Source of the DNA: Streptomyces sp. CA-210063
GTDB taxonomy: Bacteria; Actinomycetota; Actinomycetes; Streptomycetales; Streptomycetaceae
Assembly (NCBI RefSeq): GCF_024612015.1
Contig: NZ_CP102512.1
Span: 248,001-312,000 of the forward strand
Length of the DNA stretch: 64,000 bases
Direction: 5' to 3'
Shown here: positions 8,622-16,562 of the stretch, in pieces
Position numbering within the stretch: the stretch's first letter is position 1
Layout: every line of letters starts with the position of its first letter
Translations under genes and position numbers: made by a program
Notes under the pieces: generated by a model
Told to the model about the DNA's origin: nothing
Seen by the model: only the letters and a program-made list of their open reading frames with translations
The model's database searches: none

Positions 8622-10268
8622 TCACGCGCGGGTCCACTGCTGGTTGGCCTGGCCGTTGCAGGTCCAGAGGACCAGCGGCGTTCCGTTGGCGGTGCCGGCC
8701 CGGTCTGCGTCGAGGCACAGCCCGGCATGGACGTTGCGGATCGACCCGTCGGAGCCGACGGTCCACTTCTGGTTGTTCTGGCCGTTGCAGGGCCAGGTGA
8801 TGACCCGGGTGCCGTTGGTGGTGCCCTGGTCGTAGGCGTCCAGGCACTTGTCGCCGAAGACGCGGATCTCGCCGCCGGCCCACGTGGTCCACAGCTGGTT
8901 GGCGGCCGTGTGGCAGTCCCAGATGAGTACGGTGGCCCCGGCCGCGGTGGAGGCGTTGTCCACGTCCAGGCAGCGGCCGGAAGCGTTGCCGCGCAGCCGC
9001 GAGGTCGTGGCGGTCTGGGGGCTGCCCCCGGTCACCTGGAACACGGCCACGCCGTGCGCGGGGACGCTCGCCGAGATCTGCCCGGACGTGCTGGACGTAC
9101 CGCCGGTCCACAGGTCGGTGAGGGTGAACGGCCCGCCGGACAGGCCGGCTTGCGCGGCCGTGGTGGTGACCGTCGCTGTGCTCTCTCCCCGGTTGAACAG
9201 GCCCACCGCGACCGAGCCGTCGGACAAGGGCTTGGCGAACACCTCGGTGCCGCCGTCGTCGCGCACCCTGCGCCCGCCCGCGCCCAGCGGATCCTGGTTC
9301 ACCGCCAGCAGACGAGGGTTGCGCAGGATCGCGCTCACGTCGGCGGACATGGTGCGGATGTCGTTGCCGGCCATGAGCGGGGCGCCCAGCAGCGCCCACA
9401 GGGCGAAGTGGGAACGGGACTCGGTCAGGGACAGGCCGGGACGGCCGACGACCAGCATGTCGGGGTCGTTCCAGTGCCCCGGGCCCGCCTGCGCCGCCAG
9501 CGGCGCGGTGACGTCCAGGACGTTGCCGACTCCCATCGGATAGCTGTTGGTGTTGCCGTTCTGCCAGATGTCGAGCAGGTCCTCGGTCGTTCGCCACAGG
9601 TCGGCGACCTCGCCCCAGTTGTAGGTGGCGCCGGTGGGGGCGTGCAGGCTGTTGGGGTTGATGCTGTAGACGATCGGCCGCCCGGTGGAGCGCAGGGCGT
9701 CGCGCATGAGCGTCAACCGCGCGACCTGCTCGTCACGCGTACCGCTGGGGGAACACCAGTCGTACTTGAGGTAGTCGACGCCCCAGGAGGCGAATGTGGC
9801 GGCGTCCTGGGCCTCGTGCCCCCTGCTGCCCGTGGACCCCGGGTAGCTCCCCACGGCCTGGGCGCAGGTGCGCTCGCCCGGCGCCTGGTAGATGCCGAAC
9901 TTCAGGCCCTTGCTGTGGATGTAGTCCCCGAGTGCCTTCATCCCGCTCGGGAACTTGGCCGGATTGGCCCGCAGGTTGCCTGCCGCGTCGCGCTGCGGGT
10001 CGAACCAGCAGTCGTCGACCACGACGTACTGGTAGCCGGCGTCCCGCATGCCGGAGGACACCATCGCGTCGGCGGCCTGGCGGACCTGCGCCTCGGTGAT
10101 CCCGCACCCGAAGCTGTTCCAGCTGTTCCAGCCGAGCGGTGGGGTGAGCGCCGGGCTGCCCGGCGCGGCCGAGGCGGTGGGTGGAGAGGAGGCCGTCACG
10201 AACGCGGTGGCCGTCAGCACAGCCGTCGCGAGGAGACGGAGCAATCGTCCGCCTGATCGTCTGGGCAC
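8622..10268 (-). CDS. Secreted GH27 alpha-galactosidase with CBM13 (ricin-B) domain
   Basis: The protein is 548 residues long if it starts at GTG 10268, which has AAAAGGAGC 6 bases upstream. The ATG further upstream at 10343 has no ribosome site. A signal peptide (residues 1-35, ending ASA) precedes the GH27 barrel, which shows LTPPLGWNSWNSFGC, VVVDDCWFD, the nucleophile Asp in YLKYDWC and the LGAPLMAGNDIR strand. The last 125 residues form a ricin-type trefoil with repeated GRCLD/NQLW, DKCLD/NQKW and GLCLD/NQQW units, a carbohydrate-binding module. It would strip alpha-galactose from polymeric galactomannan or xyloglucan-associated chains outside the cell. Confidence 0.93.
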   Translation of the reverse strand: MPRRSGGRLLRLLATAVLTATAFVTASSPPTASAAPGSPALTPPLGWNSWNSFGCGITEAQVRQAADAMVSSGMRDAGYQYVVVDDCWFDPQRDAAGNLRANPAKFPSGMKALGDYIHSKGLKFGIYQAPGERTCAQAVGSYPGSTGSRGHEAQDAATFASWGVDYLKYDWCSPSGTRDEQVARLTLMRDALRSTGRPIVYSINPNSLHAPTGATYNWGEVADLWRTTEDLLDIWQNGNTNSYPMGVGNVLDVTAPLAAQAGPGHWNDPDMLVVGRPGLSLTESRSHFALWALLGAPLMAGNDIRTMSADVSAILRNPRLLAVNQDPLGAGGRRVRDDGGTEVFAKPLSDGSVAVGLFNRGESTATVTTTAAQAGLSGGPFTLTDLWTGGTSSTSGQISASVPAHGVAVFQVTGGSPQTATTSRLRGNASGRCLDVDNASTAAGATVLIWDCHTAANQLWTTWAGGEIRVFGDKCLDAYDQGTTNGTRVITWPCNGQNNQKWTVGSDGSIRNVHAGLCLDADRAGTANGTPLVLWTCNGQANQQWTRA

Positions 10269-10303
10269 CTGGGGCTCCTTTTCCCGGGGATCACACAAGG
10301 GGG

Positions 10304-10317
10304 TCCGAAATTTCGGA
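10304..10317. promoter_or_regulatory. Palindrome TCCGAAATTTCGGA before the GH27 gene
   Basis: A perfect 14-bp palindrome lies 36 bp upstream of the GH27 start codon, where an operator near the transcription start would be expected. It differs from the TCGAAGCGCTTCGA set in this region. It resembles the CGAAA-TTTCG type elements described in front of Streptomyces hemicellulase genes, but with no central base. A second looser palindrome, TCGAATGTTTCGA, lies at 10478-10490. Confidence 0.45.
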
Positions 10318-10319
10318 GG

Positions 10320-10905
10320 CCATTCGGAAACTGAGAGCCTCACGGATACTAGAGAGGCGAGCCGTCATGTCAACACAACCGGCAAACCAGCCACGCCTTG
10401 CACGCCAAGATCTGAGCATGCGGTACATCCGGGGCGCATCCGCCCAACTGAGCTGCGGTGATTCACCCGCCGCCGCTTCGAATGTTTCGATGTAGCCAGC
10501 GAATCATGCGAGGGCTCTTGACGGCGTCCACCGGCCCTCTATCATCCAGTTTGCTCGACAACTCGACTTGCATTCGAGATTCCGAACGCGCCAGAGCCGC
10601 TCCACTCGAACCCCGCAGGGCACCTCCGGGTTGCGCCACCGCAAACGGCCGAGCCGCAAGGAGCACGCCACCCATGCATATGTCATGACCCCAACAACAT
10701 CTTTCCCGTCGTCGCGCGCCGGTGGCCGCCTCGGCGGCGCGGTCCGCGTCACGTGGTTCGAGCTGTCCACGCCCTGAAGAGGTCCATCGACCGCACTACG
10801 CCCCGGGAGGTCCACCGACCGCACCACGCAACCCCCACCACCCCACGGTCCCGTGGCGGCTCGGCCTCCTCACATAGACCAACTCGACCTGCTGACCGAC
10901 TGCGC
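10320..10905. other. Long intergenic region between divergent GH27 and GH6 genes
   Basis: I see no convincing gene here. Several short open frames exist on both strands, but none has a recognisable fold or ribosome site. The stretch contains a 22-bp direct repeat, GAGGTCCAtCGACCGCAcTACG at 10779-10800 and the same with two changes at 10807-10828. It probably holds the two divergent promoters. Confidence 0.4.
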
Positions 10906-10908
10906 CGT

Positions 10909-10937
10909 GGGAAGCGCTTCCGATGGGAGTGCTCCCC
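10909..10937 (+). promoter_or_regulatory. CebR-like operator pair before GH6
   Basis: Two adjacent palindromes lie 55-80 bp upstream of the GH6 start. GGGAAGCGCTTCCG starts at 10909, and TGGGAGTGCTCCCC spans 10924-10937. The second matches the known Streptomyces CebR box TGGGAGCGCTCCCA at 12 of 14 positions. CebR is a LacI-family repressor released by cellobiose, so the GH6 gene is probably cellobiose-induced. The first site is intermediate between a CebR box and the TCGAAGCGCTTCGA sites of this region. Confidence 0.6.
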
Positions 10938-10991
10938 CTGCTCACCGGCGACCTTCGGACGCACCCCTGTCAGAAAGCCGAGGTACCCATC

Positions 10992-11957
10992 ATGCGCCGC
11001 AGACTCCTCACCCTGGTGGCAGCGCTCTCCTCACTGCCGCTGGCGCTCGCCGCCGCCCCCTCCGCCCACGCGGCCGACCCGACGACCATGACCAACGGGT
11101 TCTACGTGGACCCCGACTCCAGCGCGAAGCGGTGGGTCGCCGCCAACCCCGGTGACGGCCGGACACCCGCGATCAACGCCTCCATCGCCAACACACCGAC
11201 GGCCCGCTGGTTCGGCTCCTGGAGCGGCACCATCGGCACGGCCACCGGCGCGTACGTGGGCGCCGCGGACGCCCGGGACAAGCTGCCCGTCCTCGTCGCC
11301 TACAACATCTACAACCGCGACTACTGCGGCGGGCACTCCGCGGGCGGAGCCTCCTCGCCGTCCGCCTACGCGAGCTGGATCGCCCAGTTCGCGGGCGGGA
11401 TCGCGGGCCGCCCGGCCGTCGTCGTCCTCGAACCGGACTCCCTGGGGGACTACGGCTGCATGACCCAGGCCCAGATCGACGAACGCGAGAGCATGCTGAC
11501 CGGAGCGCTCGCCGAGTTCAACCGTCAGGCTCCCAACACCTGGGTCTACCTCGACGCCGGCAACCCGGCCTGGGCGGGCGCGGCGACCATGGCCCAGCGT
11601 CTTCACGAAGCGGGCCTCCGGCAGGCCCACGGTTTCTCGCTCAACGTCTCCAACTACCTGACCACGGCCGAGAACACCGCTTACGGCAACGCCGTCAACA
11701 GGGAACTCGGCGCCCGGTACGGCTACACCAAGCCGTTCGTCGTGGACACCAGCCGCAACGGCAACGGCTCCAACGGCCAGTGGTGCAACCCTTCAGGCCG
11801 CCGTGTCGGAACCCCCACTCAGCTGGGCGGAGGTGCCGAGATGCTCTTGTGGATCAAGGTCCCGGGCGAGTCCGACGGCAACTGCGGCGTGGGAACCGGC
11901 TCCTCGGCCGGACAGTTCCTCCCGGAGGTCGCCTACAAGATGATCTACGGCTACTGA
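10992..11957 (+). CDS. Secreted GH6 endoglucanase, catalytic domain only
   Basis: This 321-residue enzyme cleaves beta-1,4-glucan with inversion. Residues 1-28 are a signal peptide ending AHA. The GH6 landmarks are YNIYNRDYC (D110), VLEPDSLGDYGC with the catalytic acid D149, YLDAGN, and VVDTSRNGNG near the C-terminus. No linker or cellulose-binding module is attached, unlike many Streptomyces GH6 enzymes. The ATG at 10992 was chosen because the signal peptide starts there. The open frame further upstream covers the operator pair. It is transcribed alone, convergent with GH12. Confidence 0.93.
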   Translation: MRRRLLTLVAALSSLPLALAAAPSAHAADPTTMTNGFYVDPDSSAKRWVAANPGDGRTPAINASIANTPTARWFGSWSGTIGTATGAYVGAADARDKLPVLVAYNIYNRDYCGGHSAGGASSPSAYASWIAQFAGGIAGRPAVVVLEPDSLGDYGCMTQAQIDERESMLTGALAEFNRQAPNTWVYLDAGNPAWAGAATMAQRLHEAGLRQAHGFSLNVSNYLTTAENTAYGNAVNRELGARYGYTKPFVVDTSRNGNGSNGQWCNPSGRRVGTPTQLGGGAEMLLWIKVPGESDGNCGVGTGSSAGQFLPEVAYKMIYGY

Positions 11958-11995
11958 TCCTGGCCGCCCGCGATTCGCGGACTGCAACGCGCTGC

Positions 11996-12046
11996 GGGCC
12001 GAGGTCGACCGCGTCCCCCGAGAAGGACGCGGACCGACCTCGGCCC
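11996..12046. terminator. Terminator hairpin between GH6 and GH12
   Basis: GGGCCGAGGTCGACCGCGTCC (11996-12016) pairs imperfectly with GGACGCGGACCGACCTCGGCCC (12025-12046) across an 8-nt loop. It lies between two convergent genes and fits a bidirectional terminator. Confidence 0.75.
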
Positions 12047-12056
12047 TGATGTCGGG

Positions 12057-12773
12057 TCAGCCGCCGGTGACGGTCAGGTTGTTGGTGTTGAAGTTGAGTC
12101 CGCCGGACGACGAGGTGATCTCATAGCCGAACTGCACGTCGCCGATGGTCTCGTTGCCGGGCATCCAGCCCTTGGTGTAGGCGATCCACTGGAGGACCGG
12201 CTTGATGTCCACGGTGCCGGAGTTGGAGTCGGACGTCCGCAGGAACGAGAACACCTGGTTCGATCCGTTGGTGCCCTTGTAGACGTTCCAGTTGTGGCCG
12301 CCGAGCGTGACGTTGCCCTCGTAGCCGCCGATCGGGCCGACGGCTCCGTTGTAGTTGACCCAGAGCATGATCTCGTACTGGTGGTCGGTGTCCCAGATGT
12401 CGTACGACGTGTTGTACGCGCCGGACGACGGGACGCTGACGTTGTAGTTGCTGGTGAGCCAGCCGAGCGAGTCGATCGTCTTGTTGATCGCTTTGGTTGA
12501 GTTGGCGTAGGACTTGATGCCGCCGGTGTTGGGGTGGTCGGCCCAGACACCCCAGCTGGTCCCGGAGTTGGCCCAGAGGCACTGGCTGCCCGCGCCGGAG
12601 CCCCAGATGTTGTTGTAGAGCTTGTAGCCGTCGAGGCTGGTGCTTGCCCAACGGTCGCAGGAGTTGAAGACCGCTGCCGAAGCGGGGGCGGAGGCGAGGC
12701 CGACGGTGGCACCGAGAGCCATCGCCGGCGCCAGCACCGCCATGGTGATCTTGCGTATCTTGCTTTTGACCAT
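12057..12773 (-). CDS. Secreted GH12 endoglucanase / xyloglucanase
   Basis: This 238-residue protein has a signal peptide (residues 1-33, ending ASA) and a beta-jelly-roll typical of GH12. The nucleophile Glu is in YEIMLW (E134) and the acid/base Glu in GYEIT (E218). N-terminal NSCDRWAS and NNIWG are also family-typical. It has a catalytic domain only and no binding module. GGAAGGGA lies 5 bases before the ATG. GH12 enzymes cut cellulose, xyloglucan or mixed-linkage glucan, and the GH74 and GH31 neighbours make xyloglucan plausible. Confidence 0.92.
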   Translation of the reverse strand: MVKSKIRKITMAVLAPAMALGATVGLASAPASAAVFNSCDRWASTSLDGYKLYNNIWGSGAGSQCLWANSGTSWGVWADHPNTGGIKSYANSTKAINKTIDSLGWLTSNYNVSVPSSGAYNTSYDIWDTDHQYEIMLWVNYNGAVGPIGGYEGNVTLGGHNWNVYKGTNGSNQVFSFLRTSDSNSGTVDIKPVLQWIAYTKGWMPGNETIGDVQFGYEITSSSGGLNFNTNNLTVTGG

Positions 12774-12812
12774 GGTGTCCCTTCCACGGGTGGGGGGAAT
12801 TGTGGGGGTGCT

Positions 12813-12840
12813 ACCACGCCCCCCTGGCTGAGGGCGTGGT
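12813..12840. terminator. Hairpin upstream of GH12
   Basis: ACCACGCCC (12813-12821) and GGGCGTGGT (12832-12840) form a 9-bp stem with a 10-nt loop. It lies between the start of the GH12 gene and the end of the GH74 operon, both on the minus strand. It may terminate the upstream operon or act as a regulator site. Confidence 0.45.
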
Positions 12841-12934
12841 CCTCTCCGGCGACGAGATCGATGGGCTGCGCGTCACCGGAAGAAGTCCTGACTTCGATAC
12901 GGTCGGTGCGAGTCGGCCCCCCGGCTGATCGCGG

Positions 12935-13300
12935 TCATGGCCGGGGCACCGCCACGCCGTAGCGGCCGGGGGTGACCCGGTCGGTGACGGCCGTCCCCGT
13001 CCGCAGATCGTGGTGGGTTCCGGGCACCTCGACGGTCACCGGCTCGCGTCCGTGGTGGAGCACGAACAGCGCCTCGCCCCGGCGGACGGCCTCGACCCGC
13101 TCGGGGAGGCCGCCGAGCACCGGCCGGCCGCCCCACCACTCGGTGCGGCCGTCCTCGGTGACGGGCAGGGTGTCGGGGTGCAGTCGGCCCGTCCAGGGCG
13201 GGGGCGAGGAGATCGGGGTGGCGAGGACGACGCCGATGCCGTTGTTGTAGTCGCCGCCGAGGAGCAGACGGCCTCGTGTCGTGTCATGCAGGCCGGGCAT
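12935..13300 (-). pseudogene. GH42 remnant made of three short segments
   Basis: The 121-residue frame contains three GH42 pieces joined in frame. The first is an N-terminal RLLLGGDYN. The second is a barrel segment, VVLATPISSPPPWTGRLHPD, with the following VTEDGRTEWWGGR. The third is the C-terminal domain from about residue 62 to the end, with VLHHGREPVTVEVPGTHHDL. Both catalytic glutamates are lost. Its ATG overlaps the stop of the GH74 gene (TGATG), so it is still translationally coupled as the last gene of the transporter-GH74 operon. An original GH42 beta-galactosidase here would fit xyloglucan breakdown. The product is surely inactive as a glycosidase. Confidence 0.75.
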
Positions 13301-15513
13301 CAGACGGGCTCCCCGTACTGCACGCCGCGCCCGTTGGTGGCGAGGTAGACCCGGCCGTGGACGCGCGGATCGCCGGTGATGGCCGCGCCGGTCCAGCCCC
13401 ACCGGTGCTGGTCGTCGTTGATCCGCAGCCAGGTCTTCGCCTCGTCGTCGGAGCGGTAGATGGCGTTGAAGTCCTCGATCCCGCCGGCCATGTAGATCGC
13501 CGGGTAGGAGGCGCCCTTGGCGGCCTTGCCGAAGCCCAGGGTGTGCGAGGCCCGGCAGCTGCCGACCTTGGTGAAGCTCGCGCCGCCGTCGGTGGAGCGG
13601 TAGAGCCCGTTCGCCTTGGCGCTGAGCCACAGGTCGCCGGGGCGTCCCGGGGCCGCGGCCAGCTGGAACCCGGCGTCGCCCGAACTCAGGCCGGTGGCCC
13701 GGGCGGTGAAGGTCAGGCCGCTGTCGGTGCTGGCGTAGAGCGTGCCGGCCGTCGTGTCGTAGGCGTAGAAGCGCGCAGGGTCCACGGGGTCCGCGACCAG
13801 GACGGCGCCCTTCGGGAGAGAGGTGACCTCGGCCCAGGTGGCGCCGTTGTCCGCCGAGCGGTGCGCCGGATACACGGTGCCGTCCCAGTGCGCGAGGGAC
13901 CACAGCAGCACACTGCCGTCGGCGTTGGTGACGATCGGGCCGGGCGCGTCCTTGGCGACGGCCGGCTGCGACGCGAAGGGCTCCCAGGTCTTTCCGCCGT
14001 CGTTCGACCATGCGCCGTTGCCCTGGTCGCCCGAGCCGGTGCGCACGACGTACGAGGGCTTGGCCGCGGCCTGGGCGAGTGCGATGGCGGACCCGAACAC
14101 GGGGTTCGTGGCCATGCCGCGGGACGGTGAGGCGGTCAGCCGCTCGTGGTAGAGCACGCCGATGTCCCGCGATCCGCTGATCAGGTGGGCCTCTCCCGTC
14201 GGAGGCGACAGGAGCGCCACCACGGACGCCTCCTCGAGGCCGCGGATCTGCGGGGCCCAACGCTTGAGGTCGCGCGTGCCGTACAGGGTCGCGCCGGTGC
14301 CGTAGACGACGTGCTCGGAGTCGAACGGGTCGAGGCCGACGGCCTGGATCCACCAGCCGAACTTGGGCTTGTCCTTGCCCCAGTTGAGGTAGGGGGTCTC
14401 GGAGACATCGAGGACGGCCGTGTCCTTCAGGGACATCCAGGTGCGGCCGCCGTCGGTGGAACGGAAGACGGTGTCGATCTCGGCCCAGCGGTTGTTGGTG
14501 GACACGACGAGCGTCCCGGGCCGGCGGGCGTCGACGGCGACCCCGCCGTAGCCGAAGGAGTCGGTCCCGCCGTCGCTCGTCGCCCCGCCGGGCTTCACGG
14601 GCGTGACCTCGGTCCACTTCCCGTTCGCCGTACGCAGCTTGTGCACGCTGCCGTCCGACTGACCGTTGGGGCCGGGGGCGTTGGCGTACGTCACGTACAG
14701 CTCGCGGGTGAGGCGGTCGTACGCGGCGCGGACGGGCACCTTGGCGGCGGTGCCGGTGGGCTGCCCGGGGACGGGCTCCCAGGTCCTTCCGTCGGACGTG
14801 CGGTACAGGTTGGGGTGGTCGGCGGTGCCGTCGGAGTCGCCCCAGCCGGCGTAGACGCTGCGGCCCGCGGCGACGACAAGGGTGATGCCCTGGCCGGTGG
14901 CGCTCGGCCTGGCCGGGAAGCTCACGGCCTTCCAGGTCGCGCCCCGGTCGGTCGACTTGAGCAGCCCGTCGTGCCGGGTGCCGAGCCACAGGGTGTCGCA
15001 GTTCCGTGGGTCGACCAGCAGCCGTTCGCCGCATCCCCGCCCGTCCTCGTTGCCGCCGAACTGCACGGTGAGGTCGGTGCGTTTCCAGGTGGCGCCCCGG
15101 TCCTCGGACCGCAGCACGGCCCCGTTGCCGGCCCAGGGCTGGGTGTACGTGCCGAGGGCCAGGTACACCCGGTTCGGGTGGGCCGGGTCGACGGCCATGG
15201 CCTCGACGCCGAGGAGGTTCCAGTCGTCCCAGCCCAGGTGGTCGGTCAGCGGGATCCAGCGGTCGGTCCGGTCGTCCCAGCGGTAGGCGCCGCCGATGTC
15301 GGTCCGGGCGTAGGCGAGCCCTCGCACCGACGGGTGGAACAGCACGCCGGTGATGAACCCGGTGCCGCCCATGACGGCGTTGCGCCAGCGGTAGCCGGTT
15401 GCGGCCGACTCGGCGGCCTGTACCCGCCCCGGGAGGAAGGGGACGGTGGTAAGCGCGGCGGCGGCCGCGGCCCCGGCGAGAACGGCTCGCCTGCCGAGGT
15501 GGGACGTGTGCAT
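13300..15513 (-). CDS. Secreted GH74 xyloglucanase
   Basis: This 737-residue exported enzyme cuts the beta-glucan backbone of xyloglucan. The N-terminus carries an Arg-Arg pair (residues 8-9), a hydrophobic core and a cleavage region near 34, so Tat export is possible. Two seven-bladed propellers are indicated by repeated sialidase-like S-x-D-x-G-x-T-W motifs (for example SEDRGATW, STDRGATW and STDGGRTW). The catalytic acids are D72 in YARTDIGGAYRW and D396 in VGLDPFDSEH. There is no binding module. It follows the ABC permease genes by about 120 bp and overlaps the GH42 remnant, so import and depolymerisation are co-transcribed. Confidence 0.93.
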   Translation of the reverse strand: MHTSHLGRRAVLAGAAAAAALTTVPFLPGRVQAAESAATGYRWRNAVMGGTGFITGVLFHPSVRGLAYARTDIGGAYRWDDRTDRWIPLTDHLGWDDWNLLGVEAMAVDPAHPNRVYLALGTYTQPWAGNGAVLRSEDRGATWKRTDLTVQFGGNEDGRGCGERLLVDPRNCDTLWLGTRHDGLLKSTDRGATWKAVSFPARPSATGQGITLVVAAGRSVYAGWGDSDGTADHPNLYRTSDGRTWEPVPGQPTGTAAKVPVRAAYDRLTRELYVTYANAPGPNGQSDGSVHKLRTANGKWTEVTPVKPGGATSDGGTDSFGYGGVAVDARRPGTLVVSTNNRWAEIDTVFRSTDGGRTWMSLKDTAVLDVSETPYLNWGKDKPKFGWWIQAVGLDPFDSEHVVYGTGATLYGTRDLKRWAPQIRGLEEASVVALLSPPTGEAHLISGSRDIGVLYHERLTASPSRGMATNPVFGSAIALAQAAAKPSYVVRTGSGDQGNGAWSNDGGKTWEPFASQPAVAKDAPGPIVTNADGSVLLWSLAHWDGTVYPAHRSADNGATWAEVTSLPKGAVLVADPVDPARFYAYDTTAGTLYASTDSGLTFTARATGLSSGDAGFQLAAAPGRPGDLWLSAKANGLYRSTDGGASFTKVGSCRASHTLGFGKAAKGASYPAIYMAGGIEDFNAIYRSDDEAKTWLRINDDQHRWGWTGAAITGDPRVHGRVYLATNGRGVQYGEPV

Positions 15514-15551
15514 GACATGCCTCTCATATAGGGGGTGCGGATATCTACCTC

Positions 15552-15601
15552 AGGGGCGCGGGGAACTTGCGCGACCAGCCACGACGAACCCGCAGTCGCC
15601 A
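15552..15601. repeat. Streptomyces-type dispersed intergenic repeat
   Basis: This stretch begins GGGGCGCGGGGAACTTGCGC, continues with CGACCAGCCACGACGAACC and ends CGCAGTCGCC. It resembles a short element that I recall as common between genes in Streptomyces genomes. It lies between the permease and GH74 genes and could weaken read-through or stabilise the upstream mRNA. Confidence 0.5.
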
Positions 15602-15635
15602 ACCGGTACACGCACCCCCACTCAATAGGCGCCGG

Positions 15636-16562
15636 TCAGCCCTTGATGGCCCCCGTGAGCATGCCCTTCTTGAAGTGGCGTTGGACGAAGGGGGAGGCAA
15701 CCGCGACGGGGGTCAGCGCGAGGACCATGACGGCCATCTGCAGCCCCAGGGCGGAGAGTTCGCCGGTGTGGACCGCCTGCTGGAGGCCGGTCGGCGCTTC
15801 GGTGCCCTTCTGGACCAGCTGGATGAGCACGTTCTGCAGCGGCAGCATCTCCTGGTCGGTGAGGTAGATGGAGGCGTTGAACCAGGCGCTCCAGTAACCG
15901 ACCGCGTAGAACAGGGAGATGACCGCGATCACCGCCCGCGACAGCGGCATGATGATGGTCAGCAGGATCCGCAGCTCGCCGGCCCCGTCGATGCGGGCGG
16001 ACTCGGTGAGTTCGGGCGAGATCCCCATGAAGAAGGCCCGCAGGACGAGGACGTTGAAGACGCTGACCGCGCTCGGCAGGATCAGCGACAGATAGGTGTC
16101 GGTGAGGCCGAGCGCCTGCACGAGGAGGTACGTCGGGATGAGGCCGGCCCCGAAGAACATGGTGGCCATGATGGTCATCAGGAAGTACCGGTGCCCGAGG
16201 CTCCCCGGCCGGGAAAGGCCGTAGGCGCCGAGGACCGAGACCGCCATGGAGAACAGGGTGCCGAAGAAGGTGACCCCGACCGAGACCATGATCGCCCGGC
16301 TGACCTGGCCGCCGCCGAGCAGTTCCGTGTAGTTGACGAAGGTGATGCCGCGGGGGATCACGACCAGGCCGCCGGCCTGGTCGATCACCGGTTTCGGGGA
16401 GAGGCTGGTGACGATGACGATCCACAGCGGACCGAGGACGCCGAGGCAGCACAGGAGCAGCAGGCCGCCCTTCGCGGTGAGTCCGGCCTTGCTGGGCGGC
16501 TCCTCCCACACCGGCCGGGGCGGCGCCTTGAGGCTGCGGATGAGCGTGGTGTCGAGACTCAT
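15636..16562 (-). CDS. Carbohydrate ABC transporter permease (LplC/YtcP type)
   Basis: This 308-residue inner-membrane protein has about six hydrophobic segments, beginning near residue 32. The EAA-loop signature (about residues 188-205) includes ESARIDGAGELRIL, the surface that contacts the ATPase. The ATG at 16562 overlaps the stop of the upstream permease (ATGA), which decides the start and indicates coupled translation. It is the third gene of the binding-protein/permease operon. No ATPase gene is present in the window, so a shared sugar ATPase of MsiK type encoded elsewhere is likely. Confidence 0.93.
   Translation of the reverse strand: MSLDTTLIRSLKAPPRPVWEEPPSKAGLTAKGGLLLLCCLGVLGPLWIVIVTSLSPKPVIDQAGGLVVIPRGITFVNYTELLGGGQVSRAIMVSVGVTFFGTLFSMAVSVLGAYGLSRPGSLGHRYFLMTIMATMFFGAGLIPTYLLVQALGLTDTYLSLILPSAVSVFNVLVLRAFFMGISPELTESARIDGAGELRILLTIIMPLSRAVIAVISLFYAVGYWSAWFNASIYLTDQEMLPLQNVLIQLVQKGTEAPTGLQQAVHTGELSALGLQMAVMVLALTPVAVASPFVQRHFKKGMLTGAIKG

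Noticed and set aside
12935..15034. One long alternative-frame protein covering the GH74 gene
   Set aside because: Only its last 121 codons (from 13300) show GH42 similarity. The rest is an out-of-frame reading of GH74.
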